Source: Pseudomonas sp. DY-1
GTDB taxonomy: Bacteria > Pseudomonadota > Gammaproteobacteria > Pseudomonadales > Pseudomonadaceae
Direction: 5' to 3'
Length of the DNA: 64,000 nucleotides
Assembly (NCBI RefSeq): GCF_003626975.1
Contig: NZ_CP032616.1
Coordinates: 1,984,001 to 2,048,000 of the forward strand
The notes beneath the pieces are model-generated. The model did not search any database. It worked only from the letters and a program-made list of their open reading frames with translations, and was not told the DNA's origin. Both the position numbers and the translations under genes were made by a program. Positions 17,502-27,216 of this stretch are shown in pieces. The stretch's first letter is position 1; each line of letters begins with the position of its first letter.

Positions 17502-18869
17502 TCAACGAGTACCACGGCGACGCAGGGCGGATGGCTTGAAGTAGCCATCGTCCGGAGTGGCCTGGGTGAAGTCGATGGTGGTCGGCTCTTCGTTGTCCAG
17601 GTTCTGCACGTGGTAACGACGGGCCTGCAGGTCGTGGAACACGTCGAGTGCGGACCAGGTGGTCGGCAGATCGTAGTAGTTCTTCAGGTAGGCAACCGAT
17701 ACGCGCCACAGCTCGCCACGGCCGTCGTACTGGTCAACCACCGCGGCTTGCCAGCTGTCCTCGTCGAGGAACAGGGTGCGCTTGGAGTAGATGTGGCGGG
17801 CGCCCGCCTTCAGGGTGCCTTCCACGACCCACACGCGGTGCAGTTCGTTGCGGGTAAGGGCCGGATTCAGGTGGCCGGGCTGCAGCAGGTCCTTGTACTT
17901 AACCTCAGGGCTGGAAACCTTGTAGTTGTTGTACGGGATGTAGATTTCCTTCTTGCCTACCAGCTTCCAGTCGTATCGGTCCGGAGCCCCGTTGAACATG
18001 TCGGTGTCGTCGGCGGTGCGCAGGCCGTCGGCAGCAGCGATCGGGGTGTCGTAGGCAAGGTTCGGTGCGCGGCGCACGCGACGCTGGCCGGCGTTGTAGC
18101 CCCAGGCCTGACGCGGCTCCTTCACCTGGTCGAGGGTTTCGTGGACCAGCGTGGCACCACCAGCCAGGCGAGCCGGGCTCTTGGTGAAGGACAGGTAGTA
18201 GAACAGGATGTTGTTCAGGTCGGCGTAAGTACCTTGCGGGTTGTAGTACTTGAACCGGGCTTCCTGCTGCGAGGTCACCAGGGAGTAGTCGCCATTACGC
18301 TGCACGGCCACTTCCGAAGCGCGGCGCACGATGTAGGAGCCGCGATAACGGGTGATGTGGTTCCACAGGGCCTCGACGCCATTCTGCGGGATCGGGAACG
18401 GGATGCCGCCATAGGCATCGGAGAAGCCATTGCCGCCGTCCAGCAGTTTGGCGGTGGTGGCGTTCTTGACGGTGTTGTCATACACCCACTGCGGCGCAGA
18501 GCCGGAGCGGCGGGTCTGGTACACCGGCATCTGGAAGCTGTTCGGGTAGGCATTGAACAGGGCGATCTGACCGGGGGTCAGATTGGCCTTGTACTGGTCC
18601 AGGTTCGCCTTGGTGATGGTGAACAGCGGTTTGTCTTCAGGGAACGGATCCGGGTGGTGCTGACCGGACTTGTAGCCAGCCGGAGCCTGGGTAATACCAC
18701 CGGTCCAGGCCGGGATGGTGCCGGCAGCGTTGCCGGCCTTCTCGGCACCGAAGGGGGTCAGGCTGGCGCCGAGTTTGGTGGCGTCCTGGGCCGAAACCGA
18801 GGCCAGGGCGCTGCTGGCGGAGAGCGCCAGGGCAACCGCGGCGCTAATCAGCGAAAGCTTTTTCAGCAT
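17502..18869 (-). CDS. DUF1329 exported protein
   Basis: This 455-residue protein has a clear signal peptide (MLKKLSLISAAVALALSASS, cleaved near ALA-SV). The mature part is the DUF1329 fold, related in shape to LolB-type lipid-binding proteins. It ends in a short basic tail (ALRRRGTR). DUF1329 proteins are nearly always encoded next to a DUF1302 porin-like gene, as here (63 bp downstream of it). The pair is thought to handle hydrophobic molecules in the periplasm and outer membrane. The start has a GGAG site 8 nt upstream. Confidence 0.9.
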   Translation of the reverse strand: MLKKLSLISAAVALALSASSALASVSAQDATKLGASLTPFGAEKAGNAAGTIPAWTGGITQAPAGYKSGQHHPDPFPEDKPLFTITKANLDQYKANLTPGQIALFNAYPNSFQMPVYQTRRSGSAPQWVYDNTVKNATTAKLLDGGNGFSDAYGGIPFPIPQNGVEALWNHITRYRGSYIVRRASEVAVQRNGDYSLVTSQQEARFKYYNPQGTYADLNNILFYYLSFTKSPARLAGGATLVHETLDQVKEPRQAWGYNAGQRRVRRAPNLAYDTPIAAADGLRTADDTDMFNGAPDRYDWKLVGKKEIYIPYNNYKVSSPEVKYKDLLQPGHLNPALTRNELHRVWVVEGTLKAGARHIYSKRTLFLDEDSWQAAVVDQYDGRGELWRVSVAYLKNYYDLPTTWSALDVFHDLQARRYHVQNLDNEEPTTIDFTQATPDDGYFKPSALRRRGTR

Positions 18870-18932
18870 GTGGGTTCTCCGTGATGAGTCTGTATCGGGC
18901 GCCCCGGGGCGCCCGTATTGTTCTTGTTGGGA

Positions 18933-20969
18933 TTAGAACGAGTACTTGACGTTGACGCCGATGTTGTCGCGGTCGCGTACCGAGTTGTTCTGGCCGCCGC
19001 CGTAGAACTCGGTGTACTGGAGTTCGGCTTCCAGGCTGTTCAGGTAGGTTGCCTTGACGCCCAGGGTGTAAGCCTTGCGACCTTCGATGAAGCTGCCGGT
19101 CTGGTAGGAGTTGCCCTCGAAGTCGTCCTTGTAGACGACGTACGGGGAGATGTTCACGCCGGCGTAGACGTCGTTCCAGGTACCGGATACCAGCAGGGTG
19201 TAGCCGTAGGCGTTCTTGTTGACCTGATCGTCACGCTCGCCGCCGGAGACGTAGGAGTTGTTGCCACGGCCGGAGTAGTAGCGCTTCTGGCCGTTGAACG
19301 CGGTGTACTGCAGGTCGCTGCCGCGCAGATGCTCGGAAGCCAGCTCCGCCACGCCGATCAGGGAGTCGAAGGACAACGACGGGCCGAAGTTGTAGATGGT
19401 GCCCAGGGAGGTGTTGAAGGCCTCTACGCGCTCGGAGTTGTGAATCGAATCACCCAGCTGCACGTCCTGGCCGCCGATGTTGACGGTACGTCCGGAAGCC
19501 AGTTGCGGCGCCTGGAGCAGCAGATCACCCAGCAGGTCGTTGGTGGTGGCGATACCAATCGGCAGGTTCGGGCGGTAGGCCAACTCACCGAAGACCGAAG
19601 CGTCGCCTACGGTGGTGTTGAAGCTGAAGCCGTACATGCGGATGTCTTCGGCGTATTCACGCTGTGCTTGCACGGCGTTCGCCACATCCATGGTCGCCAG
19701 GCCGCCGGCTGCGGTAGTAGCGGCGGTAGTCAGCGCGTTGGAGTAAGCACGCGCCAGGGCCGGGTTGAGGGCCGGGTTGGCCAGCACTGCGCGCAATTGA
19801 GCGACCGAGATACCCGCCTGGGCTGCAACTGCCTGCTGAACCTGCGGAGCGATCGCGGTAGAAGCAGCGCCAGCGATCTGGGCAAGGTTCAGGCCCGCGT
19901 AATCACCCAGGTTGGCCGCGATGGTCGGCTCTTTGGCGTGATAGTTGACAAAGTAGAAGCCGAACTCGGTGGAGTTCAGTTCTTCAGCGATATAGCGGAG
20001 AGCCACGCCGAATTGACCGTCGTTCTTGGCGTTGATGTCCGGGCCGATCGAGGCCACCTTGATCACGCCATTGGCGTCCACGTTACGGCCGCCTTGAAGA
20101 CCACCGATACCCGCAGCGCTCAGGCCGCTGTAGAGGGGAGCGAGCGGTTGCAGGGCACGCTGGGTGGAGTACGCGGTATTGCCGCCATCAGCGAACAGGT
20201 CGGTCTCGGAGTAGAAGGTGCCTACCGGGTCGATGGCCGACTCTTTCCAGTTCCACTGGTAGAAGGTTTCCATCGACAGGTTTTCAGTCAGGCCGACGTT
20301 GAAGCTCAGGGCCTCCACCGGCACCAGCACTTCCTTCAGTTCGGAGCCCGGCAGACGGAACTTGGCCGCGTCCACCGGGTTGGTGGTGTTCACGCCGCCG
20401 CGGTAGAAGATGCCCTCACCCCAGTTGAATACCTGCTTGCCAACACGGCCGGTGACCGGCATGTCGGCCACGTCCCAGTTGCCATAGAGGTAGGCGTCGA
20501 GAATCTGCGCGTCACGGCCGGCCTTGTGACGGGTTTCGTAAGTGAAGCTGTCGTCCTTCGGGAAGTTCTGGCTCGGCTGGACCGGGTTGTTGTTGTCCAG
20601 GTAGTCGTTGCGCTTGTCCATGATCTGGGTGTCATAGAAAGCGGTGCCACGCACGAACATGCCGTAGTTCTTGTAGGTCGCTTCCAGGTCGGAAGTGATC
20701 TTGTAGACCTCGGAGACCAGGCCGGTATCGAAGTTGCGGTTACCGTCGTTGGTGTTGATGTCGTTGTTGGTCTTGTCCTGGCCCTGTACGCGCCACAGCT
20801 GGCCGTAGGAAACAGTGGTATCCAGGGAACCGGAAATTTCGTCGTTGGCGAAGCTGAACTCCACCGCCTGGGCCTGGGCGGCTACCAGGAGCGGCAGGAT
20901 ACCGGCGAAGGCGAAACCTGCCTTGGCCGGTGCGAAACGCAACGTGGGCTTGCGGGACTTGAGCTCCAT
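18933..20969 (-). CDS. DUF1302 outer-membrane protein
   Basis: This 678-residue protein has an extended signal peptide (hydrophobic core about residues 20-37, cleavage after AQAQA), and the mature protein begins VEFSF. The sequence is rich in alternating aromatic strands and ends in a terminal phenylalanine (VNVKYSF), the mark of an outer-membrane beta-barrel. An alanine-rich helical insert lies in the middle (about residues 365-430). DUF1302 members are predicted long-chain or steroid-like substrate porins. It is the first gene of the operon, with a GGAGT site before the ATG at 20969. Confidence 0.9.
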   Translation of the reverse strand: MELKSRKPTLRFAPAKAGFAFAGILPLLVAAQAQAVEFSFANDEISGSLDTTVSYGQLWRVQGQDKTNNDINTNDGNRNFDTGLVSEVYKITSDLEATYKNYGMFVRGTAFYDTQIMDKRNDYLDNNNPVQPSQNFPKDDSFTYETRHKAGRDAQILDAYLYGNWDVADMPVTGRVGKQVFNWGEGIFYRGGVNTTNPVDAAKFRLPGSELKEVLVPVEALSFNVGLTENLSMETFYQWNWKESAIDPVGTFYSETDLFADGGNTAYSTQRALQPLAPLYSGLSAAGIGGLQGGRNVDANGVIKVASIGPDINAKNDGQFGVALRYIAEELNSTEFGFYFVNYHAKEPTIAANLGDYAGLNLAQIAGAASTAIAPQVQQAVAAQAGISVAQLRAVLANPALNPALARAYSNALTTAATTAAGGLATMDVANAVQAQREYAEDIRMYGFSFNTTVGDASVFGELAYRPNLPIGIATTNDLLGDLLLQAPQLASGRTVNIGGQDVQLGDSIHNSERVEAFNTSLGTIYNFGPSLSFDSLIGVAELASEHLRGSDLQYTAFNGQKRYYSGRGNNSYVSGGERDDQVNKNAYGYTLLVSGTWNDVYAGVNISPYVVYKDDFEGNSYQTGSFIEGRKAYTLGVKATYLNSLEAELQYTEFYGGGQNNSVRDRDNIGVNVKYSF

Positions 20970-21394
20970 CGAGTCTTACTCCGTGGACTGATCACTTTGT
21001 TATTGGCAGCCCGTCATGCGGGCTTGTTTGTCCAGCCGCTTGGCGGCTTTGTTTGGCTTCGGCAGGAAATCCCCAGCGCAGAGCGCACCCCGCTTCGATT
21101 GCACCGAAACGGGGCCAAATCGTCAGCGGCGTTGCAACCATGGTGCCAATTCGCAATTGAGCGTCAGAAAAGTTCCACGAGTCTCGCGACAAATTTCAGT
21201 CAAACAAGTGACTGATCATCCACTGATCAAATTTGAATTTTCTGTCCGATCTTGTCGGACGATCTGGCTCGATTTGTCACTCAAGATCACACTTGAAGGG
21301 CATGTACGTTCATACCAAAAGCTGTCTGGTCAAGCCATTTATGGGCTTTTAAGACTGCTTGCGCATAACAGCGGCCCGATTCATTTCCTTGAGT
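20970..21394 (-). promoter_or_regulatory. Promoter region of the DUF1302 operon with operator-like repeats
   Basis: No gene is seen in this relatively AT-rich stretch. It holds the perfect inverted repeat GTCCGA-TCTTG-TCGGAC (21244-21260) and three copies of CTGATCA (near 20989, 21211 and 21223). The operon's promoter and regulator sites are expected here. No convincing -35/-10 pair could be assigned. Confidence 0.5.
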
Positions 21395-21435
21395 AACAAA
21401 AAAGTGTTACCGGAGCTAACCGGTAACACTTCTTG
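21395..21435 (-). terminator. Rho-independent terminator of pepN
   Basis: A perfect 12-bp stem (AAGTGTTACCGG at 21402-21413 and its complement at 21420-21431) with a six-base loop is followed on the minus strand by TTTTTT. It lies 55 bp beyond the pepN stop codon. Confidence 0.93.
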
Positions 21436-21489
21436 AGGAAGAGACTTCAGAGGGATGACAGCCCGCTTTCGCAGGCTGTCAGCGGAGCG

Positions 21490-24147
21490 TCAGGCGAGGC
21501 TCTTGCTAACCACTTCGAAGACATCGCTGGACAGTTCGCCAGAGGCGAGGATGCGCTCCAGCTCGGCCTTCATCAGCTGCTGGCGAGCGGCGTCGTACTT
21601 GCGCCAGCGGGTGAGCGGCGCCAGCTGGCGGGAAGCGATCTGCGGGTTGAGGGCGTTCAGCGTGATCACATGGTCAGCGAGGAAACGGTAGCCGGCACCA
21701 TCGGCCCGGTGGAAGTTCACCAGGTTCTGGTTGGCGAAGGCGCCGATCAGGGCACGCACCTTGTTCGGGTTCTTCAGGGTGAAGGCCGGGTGCTCCATCA
21801 ACGCCTTGACCCGTTCCAGGCCACCTGGAAGACCACAGCCGGCTTGCACACTGAACCACTGGTCCATCACCAGCGGATCATCCTTGAAGTATTCGGCGAA
21901 GCGTTCGAGCGCCTCTGCCTTCTCTTTTTCGAAGCCCGAGTTGACCAGCACGGCCAGGGCCGACAGGCGCTCGGTCATGTTGTCGCAATCGCTGAACTGC
22001 TCCTGGCAGGCCTCCAGCACTTCCGCCTTGCCGCTCTGCATCAAGTAGGAAAGCGCAATGTTCTGCAGGGTGCGACGGGCGATATGCGCCGCCTCAGCCA
22101 CGTAGCCGGTTTCGCGGGACAGCGCGCGATTGGCCTGGAAGCGGGCCAGCAGCGGTTGGAACAAGGCTCCGCCGATGGACTGGCGCGCGAACTCTCGAGC
22201 GGCGTGAATGGCATCCACATCAGCCACTTCGCTGATCTCGGTGAGATAGGCCTCGCTCGGGAGGGAAAGCATTTCTGCAACCATCGCCTGATCGAGCGAC
22301 TCATCCTCAAGCAGGGTGCGGAAGGCAGTTATCAGGCGCGGATCCAGTACCAGCTTGTCGCCGCGCTGATGCTGGCCGATCAGCTCCTGCAGCACCTGCA
22401 CCGAGAGTTGCTGGCCGGCTTCCCAACGGTTGAATCCGTCGGAGTCGTGCTGCATGAGGAACATCAACTGGTCGCGGCTGTAGGGGAAGCTGAGCTTCAC
22501 CGGCGCGGAGAAGCCTCGCAGCAGCGAAGGCAGTGGGCGCTCGGGAACGTCGACGAAGGTAAAGGTCTGCTCCGCCTCGCCCAGGGCCAGCACGCGGCTG
22601 CACCCTTGGGCCGAGTCTTCTCCCTGCAGGCGCAGGGGCAGCTCGCGGCCCTGGCCGTCCAGCAGCCCCAGCTCCACGGGAATGACGAAGGGTTGCTTAT
22701 CCTTCTGCCCCGGGGTGGCCGGGCAGCTCTGACGGAAGGTCAGGCTGTAGGTCTTCGTGGCGGCATCGTAGCGGTCTTCCACCTGCAGGCGCGGCGTACC
22801 GGACTGGCTATACCAGCGCTTGAACTGGGAAAGGTCGACACCGTTGGCATCTTCCATCGCCTTGACGAAATCGTCGCAGGTCACTGCCTGGCCGTCATGG
22901 CGCTCGAAGTACAAGTCGGTGCCCTTGCGGAAGCCTTCGGCCCCCAGGAGGGTATGGATCATGCGTACCACTTCCGAACCCTTCTCGTAGACGGTCAGGG
23001 TGTAGAAGTTGGAGATTTCGATGAAGGAGTCCGGGCGCACCGGGTGGGCCATCGGGCCGGCATCTTCGGCGAACTGATTGGTACGCAGGAACGCAACGTC
23101 CTCGATGCGCTTGACGGTGCGCGAGTTCATATCGGCGGAGAACTCGGCATCACGGAACACGGTGAAGCCTTCTTTCAGCGACAGCTGAAACCAGTCGCGG
23201 CAGGTCACGCGATTGCCCGACCAGTTGTGGAAGTACTCGTGGGCCACTACGGCCTCGACACGCTGGTGGGCTGCATCGGTGGCGGTTTCCGCCTTGGCCA
23301 GCACGCAGCTGGAGTTGAAGATGTTGAGCCCCTTGTTCTCCATGGCGCCCATGTTGAAGTCGTTAACCGCAACGATCATGAAGATGTCCAGATCGTATTC
23401 GCGGCCATACACCTCTTCGTCCCAGCGCATGGACTTCTTCAGGCTGTCCATGGCGTGCTGCACCTTGTCGATGTTCTCCGGCTCGACATAGATGCGCAGG
23501 GTCACGTCGCGCTTGCTCATGGTGTTGAAGACGTCTTCCACGCACCAGAGGTCGCCCGCCACCAGAGCGAACAGATAAGCCGGTTTCTTGAACGGGTCTT
23601 CCCAGGTCGACCAGTGACGACCGCCCTCCTCCGCCCCACTGGCCACCGGGTTACCGTTGGACAGCAGCACCGGATAGCGGTGCTGCTCGGCGCTCACGGT
23701 GGTGGTGAACTTGCTCATCACGTCCGGGCGGTCGAGGTAGTAGGTGATCTTGCGGAAGCCTTCGGCCTCGCACTGGGTGCAGAACATCTTGCCGGACTTG
23801 TACAGGCCTTCCAGCGCCGTATTGGTTTCCGGGTGAATGCGCACGGTGCTATCGAGGGTGAAGCTCGTTGTCACGGGCTGAAGGGTCAGATGGCTGTCAT
23901 CCACCTGGTAATCGGCGGCGCCCAGCTCGCGGTCGTCCATGGAAAGCGACAGCAGCTCCAGTTGCTGGCCGTCCAGCACCAGCGGCGGCAGACCTGAGCC
24001 GGATTCGGGGTTGCGGCGCATCACCAGCTGGGCGTGAACCAGGGTGTGATCCTCGTACAGCTCGAAGGTCAGGTTGGTCTCGTCGATCAGGTAGTCGGGC
24101 GCCTGATAGTCCTTGAGGTAGATGACTTTCGGTTGCTCGGTGCGCAT
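21490..24147 (-). CDS. pepN: Aminopeptidase N
   Basis: This 885-residue M1-family zinc metallopeptidase removes N-terminal residues from peptides in the cytoplasm. The exopeptidase motif GAMEN is near residue 268. The zinc site HEYFHNW is near 303, with the third ligand in the following KEGFTVFRD stretch. The length matches the E. coli-type enzyme. The start at 24147 (MRTEQPKV) was chosen because GAAGAGA lies just upstream and homologues begin here, although the frame is open 16 codons further. It is a single gene with its own terminator. Confidence 0.95.
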   Translation of the reverse strand: MRTEQPKVIYLKDYQAPDYLIDETNLTFELYEDHTLVHAQLVMRRNPESGSGLPPLVLDGQQLELLSLSMDDRELGAADYQVDDSHLTLQPVTTSFTLDSTVRIHPETNTALEGLYKSGKMFCTQCEAEGFRKITYYLDRPDVMSKFTTTVSAEQHRYPVLLSNGNPVASGAEEGGRHWSTWEDPFKKPAYLFALVAGDLWCVEDVFNTMSKRDVTLRIYVEPENIDKVQHAMDSLKKSMRWDEEVYGREYDLDIFMIVAVNDFNMGAMENKGLNIFNSSCVLAKAETATDAAHQRVEAVVAHEYFHNWSGNRVTCRDWFQLSLKEGFTVFRDAEFSADMNSRTVKRIEDVAFLRTNQFAEDAGPMAHPVRPDSFIEISNFYTLTVYEKGSEVVRMIHTLLGAEGFRKGTDLYFERHDGQAVTCDDFVKAMEDANGVDLSQFKRWYSQSGTPRLQVEDRYDAATKTYSLTFRQSCPATPGQKDKQPFVIPVELGLLDGQGRELPLRLQGEDSAQGCSRVLALGEAEQTFTFVDVPERPLPSLLRGFSAPVKLSFPYSRDQLMFLMQHDSDGFNRWEAGQQLSVQVLQELIGQHQRGDKLVLDPRLITAFRTLLEDESLDQAMVAEMLSLPSEAYLTEISEVADVDAIHAAREFARQSIGGALFQPLLARFQANRALSRETGYVAEAAHIARRTLQNIALSYLMQSGKAEVLEACQEQFSDCDNMTERLSALAVLVNSGFEKEKAEALERFAEYFKDDPLVMDQWFSVQAGCGLPGGLERVKALMEHPAFTLKNPNKVRALIGAFANQNLVNFHRADGAGYRFLADHVITLNALNPQIASRQLAPLTRWRKYDAARQQLMKAELERILASGELSSDVFEVVSKSLA

Positions 24148-24252
24148 GGTCGTCTCTTCGCGTGCGGGGCGGCCCCGAAACCCTGGGCCGCGCATGATGA
24201 AAGGGTCAAGGTCGGAGTATGGACTATTCCCCCTCCGACCTCATGGCGGGAG

Positions 24253-25083
24253 CTATGCGGCGCTGATGGCCAATTGGTAGGCCGTGTACTTGCGCAGATT
24301 GATCACGCCGGTATCGAGGATCAGGTACTGGCCCTTGATGCCCCGCAGCGTACCTTCCACCACCGGCGTCTTGTCCAGATCGAAGCTGACGACCTTGGTC
24401 GGGTAGGCATCCACGGGATAGCTGATCTCGATGGGCAGGATATCCCTGACTGGCTGGATGGCCTGCAAGCCGAAGCGGTCCTGCAAGGCGCGAATACCAT
24501 CGGCAAGCTGGTCGAGCAGCTCATCGCGAATAGCCGGCAAGTCCAGCGAAGGTGCCTCGCCCTTGAGCATCGCCCGCCAGTTGGTACGGTCGGCCACCTT
24601 GCTGCGCAGCAGGTCCTCGACGAAGCCCGACTGCTGGCGGGTGGCCACGCGAACGATCGGTAGCGCCTGGCTGGCGCCCTGGTCGATCCAGCGGGTCGGC
24701 ACCTGACCGGCGCGGGTGATGCCCACTTTGATGCCCGAGGAGTTGGCCAGATAGACCACGTGGTCGGTCATGCAGAAGCGTTCGCCCCACTCGGGCTCAC
24801 GGCAGGTGCCCTCGTCGAAGTGGCACTTTTCCGGGCTGACGATGCAGCTGTCGCACTGCGCCAGCTTGGTGAAACAGGGGTAGCAGTAGCCCTGACTGAA
24901 GCTCTTCTTCGTCTTGCGTCCACAGTGGGTGCAGTGGATGGCGCCGAGGAACTCCAGGCGCAACTGCCTGCCGATCAGGGGATTCACCGCGATATCGGCT
25001 TCGCCAAGGCGGAAGCCGTATTGCACCGGGGCCTCAAGGCGCACCGACATCTTGCTGAGTGCGCCGCGTCCTAGTTCCAGCAT
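24253..25083 (-). CDS. DUF2797 protein with zinc-ribbon-like cysteines
   Basis: This 276-residue cytoplasmic protein has a cysteine-rich centre: CTHCGRK, CYPC, CDSC and further Cys/His residues (about residues 48-95), probably binding zinc. A later part (about residues 110-170) is reminiscent of GIY-YIG-like folds: VYLANSSGIKVGITR. DUF2797 is conserved in gammaproteobacteria with no defined role. The start ATG at 25083 overlaps the yeaC stop (TGATG), which rules out the much longer open frame upstream. Confidence 0.87.
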   Translation of the reverse strand: MLELGRGALSKMSVRLEAPVQYGFRLGEADIAVNPLIGRQLRLEFLGAIHCTHCGRKTKKSFSQGYCYPCFTKLAQCDSCIVSPEKCHFDEGTCREPEWGERFCMTDHVVYLANSSGIKVGITRAGQVPTRWIDQGASQALPIVRVATRQQSGFVEDLLRSKVADRTNWRAMLKGEAPSLDLPAIRDELLDQLADGIRALQDRFGLQAIQPVRDILPIEISYPVDAYPTKVVSFDLDKTPVVEGTLRGIKGQYLILDTGVINLRKYTAYQLAISAA

Positions 25084-25343
25084 CAGTGAACCGAATTCGA
25101 CTTGAACAGGATGTTGGGGATGGGATCGGACTTGGAGCTGCACTCCTGCGGACCCATGTAGCCGGTACGTTCTTCTTCCGGCAGGTGCTTCAGCTCCCAG
25201 GCGATTACCGCCTGAAGCGACAGTTCTTTCTGTTCCTGGGTCAGCTTGCGGCCGTCCGGCCACTTGCCGATCTCCACGGCCAGCTTGAGGCTTTCGTAGA
25301 CATCCTGGGTGATGTTGCTGATCAGATGGGCAAACGACGACAT
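25083..25343 (-). CDS. yeaC: YeaC-family (DUF1315) small protein
   Basis: This 86-residue soluble protein is of the DUF1315 family (E. coli YeaC), with the conserved features KWPDGRKLT, ELKHLPEEERTGY and a short polar tail. Its function is unknown. It is translationally coupled to the DUF2797 gene through a one-base overlap, a pairing kept in Pseudomonas. Confidence 0.88.
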   Translation of the reverse strand: MSSFAHLISNITQDVYESLKLAVEIGKWPDGRKLTQEQKELSLQAVIAWELKHLPEEERTGYMGPQECSSKSDPIPNILFKSNSVH

Positions 25344-25379
25344 GGGCCACTCACGGGGAAATGGGACAGGCTGCGCATT

Positions 25380-26246
25380 CTACCGGCGCAGGCGAGCCAG
25401 GGCACCACCCATCAGTCCAGTGGCGCAACCGACGACGAGGCCGCCCACATGGGCGCCGTTGGCGATGGCTCCGAACCCCAGGGCAGTGATCAATCCGGAC
25501 AAGCACACCAGCAGCCAGATCAGCATCATCGCCATCACGCCTGGCGGCAGCCGGTAAGCCGGACACGGCGCCAGGCGCTGGAACACCCAGCAATGCCCCA
25601 GCAGGCCGTAGAGCACACCGGACAGCCCACCGAACAGCGACGGGCCGCTGACGAGATATTGGGTGTAGTCCGACACCAGGCTGAAGCCCAATGTCAGCAC
25701 CAGCAGCACCGGACCGCCCTGGCGCGCTTCGATGCGGCGCCCCAGCTCCCAGAACCACATGCCGTTCATGGCCAGGTGCAGAATGCCGAAGTGGATCAGC
25801 ATCGGCGTCACCAGCCGCCACCACTGCCCTGCCGCCAGGCCCTCATCCAGGGACGAAAAATAGATGTAATCGCCCTGGACCTCGAAGTCCTGGAAGCTCA
25901 GCCAGCGAATGACCGAGAAGTTGTCACCCAGGTTGGTGAGCGCTGCGACCACCAGGGTGACCAGTAGCACCAGGCTGGTAATGGGGCTGGCCATGATCTG
26001 GGCGACGAAGCCCGCGCGGGGGGCATCCTGCGGCGTTTCATGCTGAAGCTGGAAGTGCGGGTCGCCGTCGGGAAAGCGCGCATAGAGCCCACGCACCTGT
26101 TCCGCCAGTTGCTGGCCCGGCACCCAGAGCACCTGCTCGCCGGATTCCTCGCTGACGCGATAAGGCACATTAAGGCGCTGCAACAAGGCAATGAAACCGG
26201 AAAGATCCACGGTCAGGGGCAATCGCAAGACTTCAATCGCGCTCAT
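25380..26246 (-). CDS. glpG: Rhomboid-family intramembrane serine protease
   Basis: This 288-residue protein has an N-terminal cytosolic domain (residues 1-75) and six membrane helices. Catalytic residues are in place: Ser209 in GGLSGVLYG and His266 in NGAHVGG, with the oxyanion-hole asparagine in HLAMNGMW (Asn161). The layout resembles E. coli GlpG, which cleaves membrane proteins within the bilayer. The gene start overlaps the end of the phosphoesterase gene by 14 bp. No substrate can be inferred from the neighbours. Confidence 0.88.
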   Translation of the reverse strand: MSAIEVLRLPLTVDLSGFIALLQRLNVPYRVSEESGEQVLWVPGQQLAEQVRGLYARFPDGDPHFQLQHETPQDAPRAGFVAQIMASPITSLVLLVTLVVAALTNLGDNFSVIRWLSFQDFEVQGDYIYFSSLDEGLAAGQWWRLVTPMLIHFGILHLAMNGMWFWELGRRIEARQGGPVLLVLTLGFSLVSDYTQYLVSGPSLFGGLSGVLYGLLGHCWVFQRLAPCPAYRLPPGVMAMMLIWLLVCLSGLITALGFGAIANGAHVGGLVVGCATGLMGGALARLRR

Positions 26247-27216
26247 TGGGAGCCTCGGGGCGTTCCACTTCGACCCAGACGAACTTGTCCGGATCCAACC
26301 GGCTTTCCTGGTCGAGCCGATAGGCCACCAGCTTGCCGTACATCACCGCGCTGTAATCCAGACAGGCAAGGTTGCCGCGAATCGGCGCCGGCCGACCGCG
26401 CCGCCAGTAGTGGCCGACGAACAGCAAGGGCTCCTGCGGACCATAACTGAGCAGGCGCGACTTGTGCGCCTTGGACAGTGGTTGGCTGGCCACCTGTTCG
26501 GGCAGCGCGTCAGGCTGGAACACCACGTCACCATAGGTTTGCGGGTCTTCAGCCCAGAACTTGGTGCGGAACACCGAGCGGGTGAAGCCGTCGCTGCCGG
26601 TCAGGGTCATGCCACCGGGCAGCGGCAGGTCGGTGCCACGCAACAGGCGGTCGAATACGCGGCTGGCGAAACTGGCGGGGTCGGCCGCAGCCTTGATGAA
26701 GGCTTCGTTGACCCGCCCGTTCGGATGCATTTCGCGCAGGGCGGCGATCAGCTCGCTGTCCCAGCACGCATGGACCATGCGGAAGTGACCGCCGTCCAGG
26801 AACAGCGGCAGTTCGTAGAACCAGCCGAGGAAGTCCCGCCAGTCCGCCGGATGGCCTTCGAATTGCTCCAGGGTTTCCTTGATCAGCCGGGTATGACGCG
26901 GCGTGTGCTCACGGACAAAATGCCGACCGCTACCGGGCGACGCGGGGGTGCTCCAGCCGAGCGCGTTGTACTCATGGTTGCCCATGATGCACAGGGCCTG
27001 CCTGGCCTCCACCATGGCGTGGACGATGTGCAACGCTTCGCGGATGCGTGGGCCGCGATCGATGATATCGCCGAGAAACAATGCCATTCGCTTCGGGTGC
27101 TGCCAGACATCGCCATGCTTGCGATAGCCCAGGCGGTCAAGCAGACGCTCCAGGGTGTGGGCGCAACCATGGACGTCACCGATCAGATCGTAGCCACGGC
27201 CGGGATCGAGGCTCAT
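26233..27216 (-). CDS. Calcineurin-like metallophosphoesterase
   Basis: This 327-residue cytoplasmic protein has the phosphoesterase motifs GDVHG (13-17), GDIIDRGP (49-56) and GNHE (79-82), which supply the two-metal site. A late GHYWRRG motif gives the last histidine. It is closest in style to the PrpA/ApaH type of serine/threonine or dinucleoside polyphosphate phosphatases, and the substrate cannot be told. It is coupled to nadK by a one-base overlap (TGATG). Confidence 0.88.
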   Translation of the reverse strand: MSLDPGRGYDLIGDVHGCAHTLERLLDRLGYRKHGDVWQHPKRMALFLGDIIDRGPRIREALHIVHAMVEARQALCIMGNHEYNALGWSTPASPGSGRHFVREHTPRHTRLIKETLEQFEGHPADWRDFLGWFYELPLFLDGGHFRMVHACWDSELIAALREMHPNGRVNEAFIKAAADPASFASRVFDRLLRGTDLPLPGGMTLTGSDGFTRSVFRTKFWAEDPQTYGDVVFQPDALPEQVASQPLSKAHKSRLLSYGPQEPLLFVGHYWRRGRPAPIRGNLACLDYSAVMYGKLVAYRLDQESRLDPDKFVWVEVERPEAPNERD

